Shown: positions 1 through 7,282, counted from the stretch's first letter. The stretch is DNA of 8,794 nt from SLFT01 sp964493075 (GCA_964493075.1 CAZBNU010000179.1:1-8794); one strand, 5' to 3'. Notes: a model not told the origin generated them from the letters alone. Numbers and translations are program-made.

Positions 1-1145
1 GTCAACTCAGGCACATCCACCCAGGCGCGGCGTTCCCAACTTTCCAGGCCGAGTTCCGCCATCTGCACGCCTTTGGCGGCTTCGAGAAGGCTCCAGCGGA
101 AGGGCGTATCCAATGCCACATGCTTGAGGAACAGTTCCCACTCCGCTTTGAAGGCGTTGCCGTAAGCAACATTGGTGGGCATCTTCATCCACGCATCACT
201 GTAGTCCAGGGTGATGCCTGCATCGGGGTTCCAGACATATTTCGGGGTGGCTGCTGCGGGCTGTATCTGGCATTGCGTGAGACCGGCAACGGCGGAACCT
301 TTCTCGCCATCCACATGCAGGGTCAGCAAATCATCACGGCGCACGCGGGTGGTCCACGAGGAATTGAAGTGGCACACCACGTCCCGGTCGGTAACGATGG
401 TGGCATAAGCGGCGTCATCGGTGTTCACTTCAAAGGGATTGCCCTTTTCGTCGAAACGTTCTTTGATATGAGTCGCGCCCAGACAGGTGAGGGCAGTGAC
501 GTTGCCGAACAGGTTATCAATGACATAGCGCCAGTGACACAGCATATCGAGGATGATGCCGCCGCCTTCTTCCTTGCGATAATTCCAGGAGGGGCGTTGC
601 ATGGGCGTGTCCTCGCCGGTGAACACCCAGTAGCCAAACTCGCCGCGCACAGACAGGATGCGCCCGAAAAAGCCGCCGTCAATGAGTTGCTTTAGTTTCA
701 GCAATCCCGGCAGCCAGAGTTTGTCCTGCACCACGCCATGCTTGACGCCAGCCGCTTTCGCGAGATGATACAGTTCCAGCGCATCTTCCGTGCAGGTGGC
801 GGTGGGTTTTTCGCAATACACATGTTTCCCCGCAGCGATGGCTTTTTTCACGGAGGCTACGCGCAACAGTGTCGTCTGGGCATCAAAATAAATCTGGTAG
901 GCATCGTCTGCTAGCGCGGCGTCAAGGTCCGTGGACCAGGGAAGGTCGCCGCACTGCTGCGCAAGGGCTTGCAGTTTGTCGGCATTGCGGCCCAAAAGCA
1001 AGGGTTCCGGCATGATGACCACATCGTCATTGGCTTTGACGCCGCCATTCTTGCGAATATCCACAATGGAACGTATGAGGTGCTGGTTGGTGCCCATGCG
1101 CCCGGTGACGCCGTTCATGATGATACCTAGATTAATTGTTTGCAT
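1..1145 (-). CDS. Gfo/Idh/MocA family NAD(P)-dependent oxidoreductase (3' end outside window)
   Basis: The minus-strand frame is open from an ATG at 1145-1143 to the window edge, giving 381 residues without a stop, so the C-terminus is missing. The N-terminus (NLGIIMNGVTGRMG, residues 5-18) is a glycine-rich Rossmann dinucleotide-binding loop. The family signature EKP lies at residues 112-114 (HVYCEKPTAT). The C-terminal-domain motif GGGIILDMLCHW (194-205) carries the Asp and His (D200, H204) usual at the active site. The start is fixed by an AGGAGG Shine-Dalgarno at 1153-1158, 7 nt upstream. Members oxidise or reduce sugars, inositols and sugar derivatives with NAD(P) in the cytoplasm; the substrate here is unknown. 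It lies 152 nt downstream of the CoA-transferase gene on the same strand and could be co-transcribed with it. Family assignment is firm and the physiological role is inference. Confidence 0.93.
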   Translation of the reverse strand, partial: MQTINLGIIMNGVTGRMGTNQHLIRSIVDIRKNGGVKANDDVVIMPEPLLLGRNADKLQALAQQCGDLPWSTDLDAALADDAYQIYFDAQTTLLRVASVKKAIAAGKHVYCEKPTATCTEDALELYHLAKAAGVKHGVVQDKLWLPGLLKLKQLIDGGFFGRILSVRGEFGYWVFTGEDTPMQRPSWNYRKEEGGGIILDMLCHWRYVIDNLFGNVTALTCLGATHIKERFDEKGNPFEVNTDDAAYATIVTDRDVVCHFNSSWTTRVRRDDLLTLHVDGEKGSAVAGLTQCQIQPAAATPKYVWNPDAGITLDYSDAWMKMPTNVAYGNAFKAEWELFLKHVALDTPFRWSLLEAAKGVQMAELGLESWERRAWVDVPEL

Positions 1146-1152
1146 GTTTTTT

Positions 1153-1158
1153 CCTCCT
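1153..1158 (-). promoter_or_regulatory. Strong ribosome binding site of the oxidoreductase gene
   Basis: The minus strand reads AGGAGG followed by 7 nt and the ATG at 1145. It is the closest match to the Shine-Dalgarno consensus in the window and settles the start of the oxidoreductase. Confidence 0.85.
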
Positions 1159-1239
1159 GGTAAATCGTACTTATGGCTATACTACAACAAAGGCATCGAA
1201 TTCTGCCACTTGTGTCAATATCTACCTGGATGGAAACAG

Positions 1240-1272
1240 GTACCTCTGCATCTTGGCGTCTTTGCGTGAAAT
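1240..1272 (-). repeat. Degenerate copy of the CGCAGAG-type repeat arm
   Basis: Read on the minus strand, this segment starts TTTCACGCAAAG and ends ATGCAGAGGTAC. The last 12 bases are identical to plus-strand 7223-7234 inside the large hairpin at 7202-7274, and the first part matches that hairpin's outer arm with a few substitutions and a small deletion. It sits in the 152-nt gap between the CoA-transferase and oxidoreductase genes. The rest of that gap holds a small 6-bp hairpin (TACCTG/CAGGTA) without a T-tract and an isolated TTGACA on the minus strand (1213-1218) with no good -10 at the right distance. Confidence 0.6.
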
Positions 1273-1297
1273 GGAAAAATGCATAATGAGGTTGGCG

Positions 1298-3001
1298 TTA
1301 TTCCGGCAAAGAAAGACGATAATTTTGACCTGTGACGATTTCCGGGGCGACGACAGCGGGTGCGCCGTTTTCGGGCAGCACTATCTTCATGGGGCAGACG
1401 TCCAGAATGTCTTTTTGTACATCTACGCCGGGCACCACGTACATCAATTCCATACCCCGTTCCGTGAGGCGGAAGGCACCCACATGGGTGACGTAGAAAA
1501 CCTGTTTGCCCTCCTTCAGGGCTTCCTGGCCGTTAAAGGTGATTTCGTCCACCTTGTCAATGAACTTCGGTTTTCCTGGATTCAGCACGGCAACTTTGTC
1601 GCCTTGCATTTCAAAAGCAGCATGATCGCCCCAGGCACTACAGAACAGAAGCGACTTGGCGTTGGTTACCAGATCAATGAAGCCGCCGGGTCCCACATAG
1701 TTGATAGCGCCTTCGCCGCGCTTGGAGACGTTTACATTGCCGTCACTGTCAATCTGCAACGCACCCAAAATTGCCCAGTCAAGACGATTATAGACCCGTT
1801 CAAAGGCGGTGGCGGAAGAGACAATTTCCTTGGGATTAACGGCAGCGCCGAAGAACACGCCCGGTGCGGAAATACCGCCGAAAACACCGCTCTCGTTAAT
1901 CATGACGAGTTCATCCATGACCCCGCTGTGGTGCAGCAGTCTTGAAACTTCTTCAGGCAGGCCTACACCGATATCCACATGGTCGCCCTTGTGTGCATGG
2001 TCTACAAAAATGCGGGTTGCCAACCGCGCAAGTACCTCATCCATGGGTTTGCGGCGCGGAGTGATGCCCAGAATCTGGTTGATCAACCGCAGGCGCTCCA
2101 CCCCCTCAGCTTCGCTGAGGGAACTGTTTAGTGTAAGGAAGTCCCAGTATTTGCGGTGCTTCACGCTGCCGGTTTGTTCAGTGCCCGGCCAATAGACAAC
2201 AGCATCCACCTCATCCGCATTCAGGAATACTTCATCATAGCCTTCCTCAACCATCAGACCGACGTTGACGATAACCTTGCCGCCGTTACGGTGTGCGGCT
2301 TTGGTAATTTCCATGCTCTCGCACAGCACAGAACAATTCTTCATGTAGATGTTGCCCTTGCGGTCAGCAGCGGGCGCGCTGAATACAGCAACGTCAACAG
2401 GGGGCAGCGAATACTTGAAACTGCCGTCTTCCAGAACTTCCACATACTGCTTCCCCTGCGGCGGCATTACCGGTGTGCCGCGTCCGGTGCGCGGGTCTAC
2501 AAAGGTGCCGACCCCTGTGTGGTTGATTACATGGTCACGGCCTTCGCCCTGCGCTTTTAACAATAGCGTTATCGTTCCCTGGGGAACGCATTGCAATTCC
2601 AGTTCGCCCTTATCAGCGAGTTTCAACTGCGCCTTGAAGGTTTCCGTGTGTCCGGTAATCATACAGGTATTCAGACCCGCAATACCCAATTCCTCCAAGG
2701 TACCCGGCACTTTGCCCCGTCCGCCCTGGCCGCCAACACTAATTATCGTTAGATCACGGGGATGCTGCTCTGAGAGAAACCGTTCACGAATCGCCCAATA
2801 CAAGGCGCTGGATCGCTGGTTGCTGGCAATTCCAGAGGTGCCTACCACCGCCCCGTCCTTTATCAGGGCTACCGCCTGCCAGGGAGTCATGAATTTCGGG
2901 TTTTCAGGCACCGGTGATGGGTAATGACTGTTGTGTTTTTTCCAGGTCAAAAGCCAGTGCAGCAAATGGAGGGTTATCTTGCCTTTGGTAAAAATGTTCA
3001 T
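1298..3001 (-). CDS. Acyl-CoA:carboxylate CoA-transferase, YdiF / propionate CoA-transferase type (family I)
   Basis: This 567-residue protein should transfer CoA between an acyl-CoA (typically acetyl- or propionyl-CoA) and a free short-chain acid through a glutamyl-CoA thioester. It contains both class I halves in one chain: the alpha-like half (about 38-300, with GVGTFVDPR at 163-171) and the beta-like half (about 310-545). The catalytic glutamate is most likely E370 in VMINESGVFGG, aligned by memory to E. coli YdiF (VETGPIGG). VGPGGFIDL (436-444) matches the oxyanion-loop region, and PGVDVQKDILD (524-534) matches the family's C-terminal signature. YdiF has 531 residues; about 20-35 extra residues here are N-terminal. 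The ATG at 3001 has only a weak GGGAA site 9 nt upstream. The internal ATG at 2890 (M38) has none, so the longer form is retained with moderate certainty. A candidate promoter lies 58 nt upstream. The acid used as acceptor cannot be read from sequence. Confidence 0.93.
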   Translation of the reverse strand: MNIFTKGKITLHLLHWLLTWKKHNSHYPSPVPENPKFMTPWQAVALIKDGAVVGTSGIASNQRSSALYWAIRERFLSEQHPRDLTIISVGGQGGRGKVPGTLEELGIAGLNTCMITGHTETFKAQLKLADKGELELQCVPQGTITLLLKAQGEGRDHVINHTGVGTFVDPRTGRGTPVMPPQGKQYVEVLEDGSFKYSLPPVDVAVFSAPAADRKGNIYMKNCSVLCESMEITKAAHRNGGKVIVNVGLMVEEGYDEVFLNADEVDAVVYWPGTEQTGSVKHRKYWDFLTLNSSLSEAEGVERLRLINQILGITPRRKPMDEVLARLATRIFVDHAHKGDHVDIGVGLPEEVSRLLHHSGVMDELVMINESGVFGGISAPGVFFGAAVNPKEIVSSATAFERVYNRLDWAILGALQIDSDGNVNVSKRGEGAINYVGPGGFIDLVTNAKSLLFCSAWGDHAAFEMQGDKVAVLNPGKPKFIDKVDEITFNGQEALKEGKQVFYVTHVGAFRLTERGMELMYVVPGVDVQKDILDVCPMKIVLPENGAPAVVAPEIVTGQNYRLSLPE

Positions 3002-3058
3002 TGATTGATTCCCGATATTCTTGTAGATGAAAACAGGGCAATTTATGTCAATAGTGCC

Positions 3059-3089
3059 AGTATATCAAATTTGCAGGACGTTTTTACAA
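3059..3089 (-). promoter_or_regulatory. Candidate promoter of the CoA-transferase gene
   Basis: On the minus strand TTGTAA (3089-3084) is followed after 19 nt by TATACT (3064-3059), a 5/6 match to the -10 consensus, leaving a leader of about 50 nt. A perfect TTGACA at 3051-3046 is an alternative -35, but no convincing -10 follows it. The remainder of the 246-nt gap holds the terminator at 3187-3227 and otherwise only AT-rich sequence in which I see nothing. Confidence 0.35.
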
Positions 3090-3186
3090 TAGTTGCATTT
3101 TTCCAACATCGGTATACTATTAGCAGAACATATTCCGCTTTAAGGCTTTTTATGTAAAAACAAAACTCGATAGTCCAGATATTCCA

Positions 3187-3227
3187 TAAAAACAAAACCG
3201 GCCTGAAGCATATGCAACAGACCGGTT
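3187..3227 (-). terminator. Intrinsic terminator after the isomerase-like gene
   Basis: Transcribed on the minus strand, AACCGGTCTG pairs with CAGGCCGGTT (one mismatch). The 12-nt loop contains GCATATGC and may extend the stem. The stem is followed directly by TTGTTTTTA. It begins 20 nt beyond the stop codon of the isomerase-like gene, so that gene is probably transcriptionally separated from the CoA-transferase gene downstream. Confidence 0.8.
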
Positions 3228-3247
3228 AATCAGTTCAATGATTATTG

Positions 3248-4837
3248 TTATTTCATTTTTTTAGCAGCATCGCCGCCAACGCGGGTCTTGATGCCCAGAT
3301 TACGACACAGGGAAACCAGTTCCTCAAGAATATCGCCGTACCCCATGACGATGTGATTCGACATATGGGTGGCCATGAGTTCGTCGCGGCCATAACCAGG
3401 AATGTGCACATTGGCAATGGGCCATTCGGGATTGGTGCTGCGCAGGCGGTTGTCCAGTTCACCTTCGGGCAAGTCCAGCACTTCGCCCGTGCCGCAGTCC
3501 ATACCCATTTCCCCGTAGGCTTCGTAGCAACGCGCCCAGGTGATGGTTCCGGGTTTGGATACACCGGAGCAGGTGCCGCCGCCGAGGGGGAAGTATCCCG
3601 GTGGCTGACGGTAGACATGGGTATTCTTCCAGCCTCCGAAGTGGGCAGGCGGTGCACCACCGGAAATCAGGAATACCCACACATACTTGCCGTCATATTC
3701 ACCGCCCCAGCGCACATCGTGCAGGGTGGTCTCGGGGGGCATGCCTTTCATGGTGTAAATTTCGTTCATGAGCAGCTGCGGCACCCCTGCGCCGATGTCG
3801 CCTTCGTTGAAGTGCGGGATGGGCTTGCCGGGGAAAACCACCTGTTTAGTATCGGGAGATTTCACAGGCGGACGGTCGCTGTTGTTCAACATGCCTTCGA
3901 CCAGGTCGGAAGCGGGCACACAACGCACCAGCCCATACTGATAGGGAATGCCGATGGTGCTCAAGCCGTAGCGCGCCACAAAACGACAGGCCGCCACATA
4001 CATCTTCATCTGGGACAATACCTGGTCGTATACGAGGTCGGTAAATTTGTTGGTTCCCCAGTGGAAGTTCGCGCCTTTCTTCAACAAGTAATCCAGATTC
4101 TTTTGTGCTTCCTCGTCACTGACCAGCGCCATTTCCGCCAGCAGATCACTCTGGTTTAGATATTCAATAGGCATCCCCGCTGCACCCAACTTGGCAGGGT
4201 CCATGACGGCATTCAACATGCCCATGCAGCCGGGGTCAAACTGCCCCATGATGCGGCGTTCACGCTTGATGATTTCGGCGATCTTTTTGCCGATCTGGTC
4301 CGCGGCTGCTGACAATTTCAGTTTTGAAGCGTCGGTCAGGTGTTTCGTGCTGTGTTTGATAATGCCGGTTTTAAGCCAGGCTTCCAGATTCTTCATGAAG
4401 AAGGGGTCGGTACCAAACGTTTCGCTCCACAACCGCGAATGCTTGACATTCAGCCGGTCAAGACTGGCGGAATGATTGAGCAACGCCACCAGCCCCGGGA
4501 ACGTGCCGTCAAAATTGGCCAGCAGCAGAATCGGACCTTTGTGAGTTTGCAGCGGGCCGCACACATGGTGTGCATAGGCCCAGATATTCAGCATGACGAT
4601 GACCGGCGCTTCAGGATCAATCTGGGAAAAGGCCGCGGTGCCTTCGCTCTGCCGGGTCAGGAATCCGTGCTTCCGCTTCTTGTCAAACTTGGGTAACAGT
4701 TCTGTGCTATAGCCCATTTTCTTCAAGACGGCGCTCAACTGTTTCAGCGTTTTTTCCTGTAACGGCCAGCCGTTCAAACAAGCCGCCTCGCGATAATCGC
4801 CATTCGATACGATGTATACTTTTTTTGCAGATGCCAT
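3248..4837 (-). CDS. L-fucose/L-arabinose isomerase-fold protein, substrate unknown
   Basis: From the ATG at 4837 the product has 529 residues. It resembles the L-fucose isomerase-like (FucI/AraA fold) family, which interconverts aldoses and ketoses with a divalent metal. Candidate metal or catalytic residues are E345 in FNEGDIGAG (cf. E337 of E. coli FucI), D374 in LHDVRW (cf. D361) and H495 in MSNHI (cf. H528), with H491 nearby. The Glu-Asp spacing is 29 against 24 in FucI; the Asp-His spacing is shorter (121 against 167) and the protein is about 60 residues shorter, so it is a divergent member. An upstream in-frame ATG at 4861 would add 8 residues, but GGAG (4848-4845), 7 nt before the ATG at 4837, decides for the shorter form. 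It has a candidate promoter and a clear terminator and looks monocistronic. No signal peptide is seen, so it should be cytoplasmic. Substrate and true reaction are not assigned. Confidence 0.82.
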   Translation of the reverse strand: MASAKKVYIVSNGDYREAACLNGWPLQEKTLKQLSAVLKKMGYSTELLPKFDKKRKHGFLTRQSEGTAAFSQIDPEAPVIVMLNIWAYAHHVCGPLQTHKGPILLLANFDGTFPGLVALLNHSASLDRLNVKHSRLWSETFGTDPFFMKNLEAWLKTGIIKHSTKHLTDASKLKLSAAADQIGKKIAEIIKRERRIMGQFDPGCMGMLNAVMDPAKLGAAGMPIEYLNQSDLLAEMALVSDEEAQKNLDYLLKKGANFHWGTNKFTDLVYDQVLSQMKMYVAACRFVARYGLSTIGIPYQYGLVRCVPASDLVEGMLNNSDRPPVKSPDTKQVVFPGKPIPHFNEGDIGAGVPQLLMNEIYTMKGMPPETTLHDVRWGGEYDGKYVWVFLISGGAPPAHFGGWKNTHVYRQPPGYFPLGGGTCSGVSKPGTITWARCYEAYGEMGMDCGTGEVLDLPEGELDNRLRSTNPEWPIANVHIPGYGRDELMATHMSNHIVMGYGDILEELVSLCRNLGIKTRVGGDAAKKMK

Positions 4838-4843
4838 AACGTT

Positions 4844-4849
4844 TCTCCA
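4844..4849 (-). promoter_or_regulatory. Ribosome binding site deciding the isomerase-like start
   Basis: TGGAGA on the minus strand lies about 7 nt before the ATG at 4837. The alternative ATG at 4861 is preceded by AT-rich sequence with no purine-rich site. Confidence 0.7.
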
Positions 4850-4897
4850 ATGTTGTTGCATACTATTGTTTTATGGGAAGTGTTGAGACTTTCATAG

Positions 4898-4927
4898 ATT
4901 GTATGCCCTTGACCGCGTTGGGTGCAA
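4898..4927 (-). promoter_or_regulatory. Candidate promoter of the isomerase-like gene
   Basis: On the minus strand TTGCAC (4927-4922), 18 nt and TACAAT (4903-4898) form a plausible sigma70-like promoter; the -10 matches 5 of 6 and the -35 only 3 of 6. It would give a leader of about 54 nt before the ATG at 4837 and lies in the 115-nt gap after the glycosyltransferase pair. Confidence 0.4.
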
Positions 4928-4952
4928 CTTGTTTCACAGTCAGAGAATATAA

Positions 4953-6026
4953 TTATCCGGCTGTTTTTTTATACACCGCCATCGTTTTCTCGGCAGTTGT
5001 GTGCCAGGAAAAGGCTGCGGCACGCTTCACTCCTTTTTGGCGTAGTTCTTCACGCAGTTCCTGATTTTGCGCCAGTGCGATCATGCCCGATGCGATGGCG
5101 TCAACATCCAGCGGATCAACCTGGATGGCGGCGTCTCCCACGACTTCCGGCATGCTGGATGTGTTTGAGGTCAGCACCGGTGTGCCGCACGCCATAGCCT
5201 CTAGGGGCGGCAGCCCGAATCCTTCCATGAGGCTGGGCCACACAAACGCCGTGGCAGCGCTATATAGTGTGGGCAGTTTCTCACTGGGTACGTGATCAAG
5301 GCGGATGATTTCTTTGTCGGTGAGGATACTGTCTCCCCAACCAAAACGCCCGGCCACCACCAGCGGCGGCACTTCGGACCGCACCTGCCGCCATGCGCTG
5401 ACCAGACGAGTCAGATTCTTTCGGGGTTCAATTGTTCCCACAAAAAGAAAGAAGGACTCAGGCAACCCATACTGTTTTCGTATCGCCTGAATCTGTTCTT
5501 CAGGAGCAGGGGTGAAGCAACGATCAACACCAAGAGGAACCACGTCAATGCGGGATTCCGGGATGCCCATGATTTCCATAATATCGTTGGCGGTAGCCTG
5601 TGAATCGGCGATGATATGGGTTGCCCTGCGGATGCCTGCCGCCATGACAGCCCGGTAGTAGAGGGATCGGCTGTGTGAAAACCATTCGGGATGTCGGAAA
5701 AAACACATATCGTGAACCGTCAGGATAACAGGCACCCTGGAGAATCGTGGGCCGATACCCGTAGGATGCTGTATGATATCCACTTTCAGATCGCGTGCGA
5801 CTCGGTCGGCGCCAATGTGTTCATAGTATAGTCTGCTCGCGGGACTGCTTGATTTCCGTACCAGACAGACGTCCTTGTCCGGCACGGGCGCAGGGAGATT
5901 CTCCGGCCACAAGAAAAGGAATTCATCGTTTCCTGTGCTGTTGAGCAATGCTTTTGCCAGTTCAACAATATACCGGCCTGTGCCGCTGCGGTTGTCTGCA
6001 TTCAGGGCATTCATGAGGATACGCAT
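4953..6026 (-). CDS. GT4-family glycosyltransferase (second of a tandem pair)
   Basis: This 357-residue protein is a GT-B-fold, retaining glycosyltransferase of family GT4, which adds a nucleotide-activated sugar to a growing glycan on the cytoplasmic side. The N-terminal domain opens with MRILMNALNADNRSGTGRYI, whose glycine-rich loop is typical. HDMCFFRHPEW lies at 105-115. The donor-binding domain carries VGTIEPRKNL (196-205) and the EX7E motif EGFGLPPLE (E268 and E276). The C-terminus ends in the usual FSWHTTAEKTM helix. The start chosen is the ATG at 6026, which overlaps the upstream gene's stop by one base (TGATG) and has GGAG (6039-6036) 9 nt upstream. A GTG at 6068 would add 14 residues but lies inside the upstream gene without a site. 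Coupled translation with the upstream paralogue is likely. Role is probably surface polysaccharide or glycolipid synthesis; sugar specificity is unknown. Confidence 0.93.
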   Translation of the reverse strand: MRILMNALNADNRSGTGRYIVELAKALLNSTGNDEFLFLWPENLPAPVPDKDVCLVRKSSSPASRLYYEHIGADRVARDLKVDIIQHPTGIGPRFSRVPVILTVHDMCFFRHPEWFSHSRSLYYRAVMAAGIRRATHIIADSQATANDIMEIMGIPESRIDVVPLGVDRCFTPAPEEQIQAIRKQYGLPESFFLFVGTIEPRKNLTRLVSAWRQVRSEVPPLVVAGRFGWGDSILTDKEIIRLDHVPSEKLPTLYSAATAFVWPSLMEGFGLPPLEAMACGTPVLTSNTSSMPEVVGDAAIQVDPLDVDAIASGMIALAQNQELREELRQKGVKRAAAFSWHTTAEKTMAVYKKTAG

Positions 6027-7132
6027 CACAGGACACTCCGATAGCAATTGAGCGTTTCTTCGGCGCACTGCTGCCAGGAAAATCGTTTCGCCTGTTCCAA
6101 ACCTTGCAGCCTCATGGATTGCCGCAGTGCATCATCCCCGGTCACCTGTTCCAGGTTTTTTGCCCAAACATCGGTGTCCTGGGGCGACACATACAATGCT
6201 GCATCGCCACCCACTTCCGGCATGGAGGTAGCATTGGAGGCAATCACGGGACAGCCGCATGCCATCGCCTCCAGCAGGGGCAAACCGAAGCCCTCGTACC
6301 AGCTGGGGAATACAAATGCCGCCGCAGCACTATAGAGCGCGGGAAACAGGGCGCGGTCATTGAGGTAGCCCGTAAAATGCACTTTGTCCGCAAGGTTCAG
6401 GCGTGTTACCTGTTCCTGCAGATCGTTGCTGTTCCATCCGGCCCCCCCGGCGATAACCAAGTGATGGGGAATATCCGCTTTTGAAAACGCCTCCAGCAGG
6501 CCGCCCAGATTTTTGCGCGGTTCCCGCGTTCCGACGAAAAGCAAGTAGGGAAATGTTATATTCAGTGCCTCTTCAATCTGCTTCTGTGCAAGCACCGGAT
6601 CCACCGGCTGAAACAGGACATCGGCAGCATCATAAATCACCTGAATGCGGTCCTCAGGCAGTTCCAGCAGGTCAACGATTTCACGTTTCGTAGATTCCGA
6701 ACAGGCAATGACTTTGTCCGCTTCGTGGGCGTGTTTCCGGATGGTGCGCTGGAACGGACCGACAATCTTCGGACTGGCCCATTCCGGATGCCGCAGGAAA
6801 CACAGGTCGTGAATGGATAAGATGCGTTTCGCTTTTTTTACCGGTGGCAGCACATAGTTCACCGCGTGATAAACATCCACACCGCCAAGCACCGTGTCTA
6901 CACGGGGAAGCGCGACATGTTCCCAGCACTTGTATAGCAAACGGGTGGGAACCGGAAGCCGCCGATAGTGCAACGAAAGGCCGGTAAGAGTGGGCGTATG
7001 CAACCCTGACGCAAACCCCACATATTCAGGGGCATCCTGCTGCGCCAACAATGCAGCAAGCAGGTGACGCACATAATACCCCACCCCGGTGGGCGTGGCG
7101 GTCAGGGGCGTTATTTCGATTCCAATACGCAT
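6026..7132 (-). CDS. GT4-family glycosyltransferase (first of a tandem pair)
   Basis: This 368-residue GT-B-fold glycosyltransferase is a paralogue of the next gene. It has the loop TPTGVGYYVRHL (13-24), HDLCFLRHPEW (108-118), the phosphate-binding segment VGTREPRKNL (200-209) and the EX7E motif EGFGLPLLE (E280 and E288), followed by AMACGCPVIASN. No signal peptide or membrane span is evident, so it is a cytosolic or peripheral membrane enzyme. The frame can be extended to a TTG at 7195, but that extension contains the promoter at 7166-7195. The ATG at 7132 starts at the conserved MRIGIEITPL and gives a leader of about 27 nt. No clear Shine-Dalgarno precedes it (AACCCCTTT), so initiation may be weak. 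It heads a two-gene operon with a TGATG junction. Glycan and donor are unknown. Confidence 0.92.
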   Translation of the reverse strand: MRIGIEITPLTATPTGVGYYVRHLLAALLAQQDAPEYVGFASGLHTPTLTGLSLHYRRLPVPTRLLYKCWEHVALPRVDTVLGGVDVYHAVNYVLPPVKKAKRILSIHDLCFLRHPEWASPKIVGPFQRTIRKHAHEADKVIACSESTKREIVDLLELPEDRIQVIYDAADVLFQPVDPVLAQKQIEEALNITFPYLLFVGTREPRKNLGGLLEAFSKADIPHHLVIAGGAGWNSNDLQEQVTRLNLADKVHFTGYLNDRALFPALYSAAAAFVFPSWYEGFGLPLLEAMACGCPVIASNATSMPEVGGDAALYVSPQDTDVWAKNLEQVTGDDALRQSMRLQGLEQAKRFSWQQCAEETLNCYRSVL

Positions 7133-7165
7133 AAAGGGGTTCGATCCGGTTTCTGGTAAAGTGCT

Positions 7166-7195
7166 ATTGTACGCAGTATGGATATCGGCTATCAA
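7166..7195 (-). promoter_or_regulatory. Promoter of the glycosyltransferase operon
   Basis: On the minus strand TTGATA (7195-7190) and TACAAT (7171-7166) are separated by 18 nt; each hexamer matches 5 of 6 consensus bases. Transcription would begin near 7159. The -35 box lies only 6 nt from the outer edge of the large inverted repeat at 7202. Confidence 0.6.
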
Positions 7196-7201
7196 TGCAG
7201 C

Positions 7202-7274
7202 TTAACGCAGAGGGGCTGAGTTATGCAGAGGTACGCGGAGAAGAACTCTGCATAACTCAGCCCCTCTGCGTTAA
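7202..7274. repeat. Perfect 29-bp inverted repeat (hairpin) with 15-nt loop
   Basis: Arm 7202-7230 (TTAACGCAGAGG to TATGCAGAG) is the exact reverse complement of arm 7246-7274 (CTCTGCATAACT to CTGCGTTAA), with loop 7231-7245 (GTACGCGGAGAAGAA). Each arm is built from short modules: CTCTGC at 7246, CTCAGC at 7256 and CTCTGC at 7264, spaced 10 and 8. The stem has no U-tract on its downstream side on either strand, so it is not a normal terminator. The arms are open in frame with the GxxExxY gene. A near-identical arm follows that gene, and a degenerate copy lies at 1240-1272. It resembles the CGCAGAG-type dispersed repeats seen in many environmental genomes, by my recollection. Confidence 0.95.
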
Positions 7275-7282
7275 AAAAAAAG

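Noticed and set aside
120..695. Plus-strand open frame of 191 codons
   Set aside because: It is antisense to the Gfo/Idh/MocA oxidoreductase, whose frame shows clear family motifs; the plus-strand product has no recognisable features.
1225..1244. Small TACCTG/CAGGTA hairpin as terminator of the CoA-transferase gene
   Set aside because: The stem has only 6 bp, with no T-tract on the minus strand afterwards (GATATTGAC follows).
1136..1945. Plus-strand open frame of 269 codons
   Set aside because: It runs antisense through the CoA-transferase gene and out over the ribosome binding site of the oxidoreductase gene; the product looks like mirrored coding sequence.
3245..4159. Plus-strand open frame of 304 codons
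   Set aside because: It is a complementary-strand shadow of the isomerase-like gene; no ribosome binding site or domain is evident.
6027..6068. GTG start at 6068 for the second glycosyltransferase
   Set aside because: It lies inside the upstream gene, while the ATG at 6026 has a Shine-Dalgarno, the conserved MRILMNAL start and the TGATG junction.
7133..7195. N-terminal extension of the first glycosyltransferase from a TTG at 7195
   Set aside because: The extension covers the promoter at 7166-7195, has no family similarity, and the conserved N-terminus begins at the ATG at 7132.
7202..7274. The large hairpin as a bidirectional terminator
   Set aside because: On the plus strand the stem is followed by a run of A, and on the minus strand by AAGCTGCA; neither gives a U-tract. 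Its dispersed relatives also argue for a repeat element.
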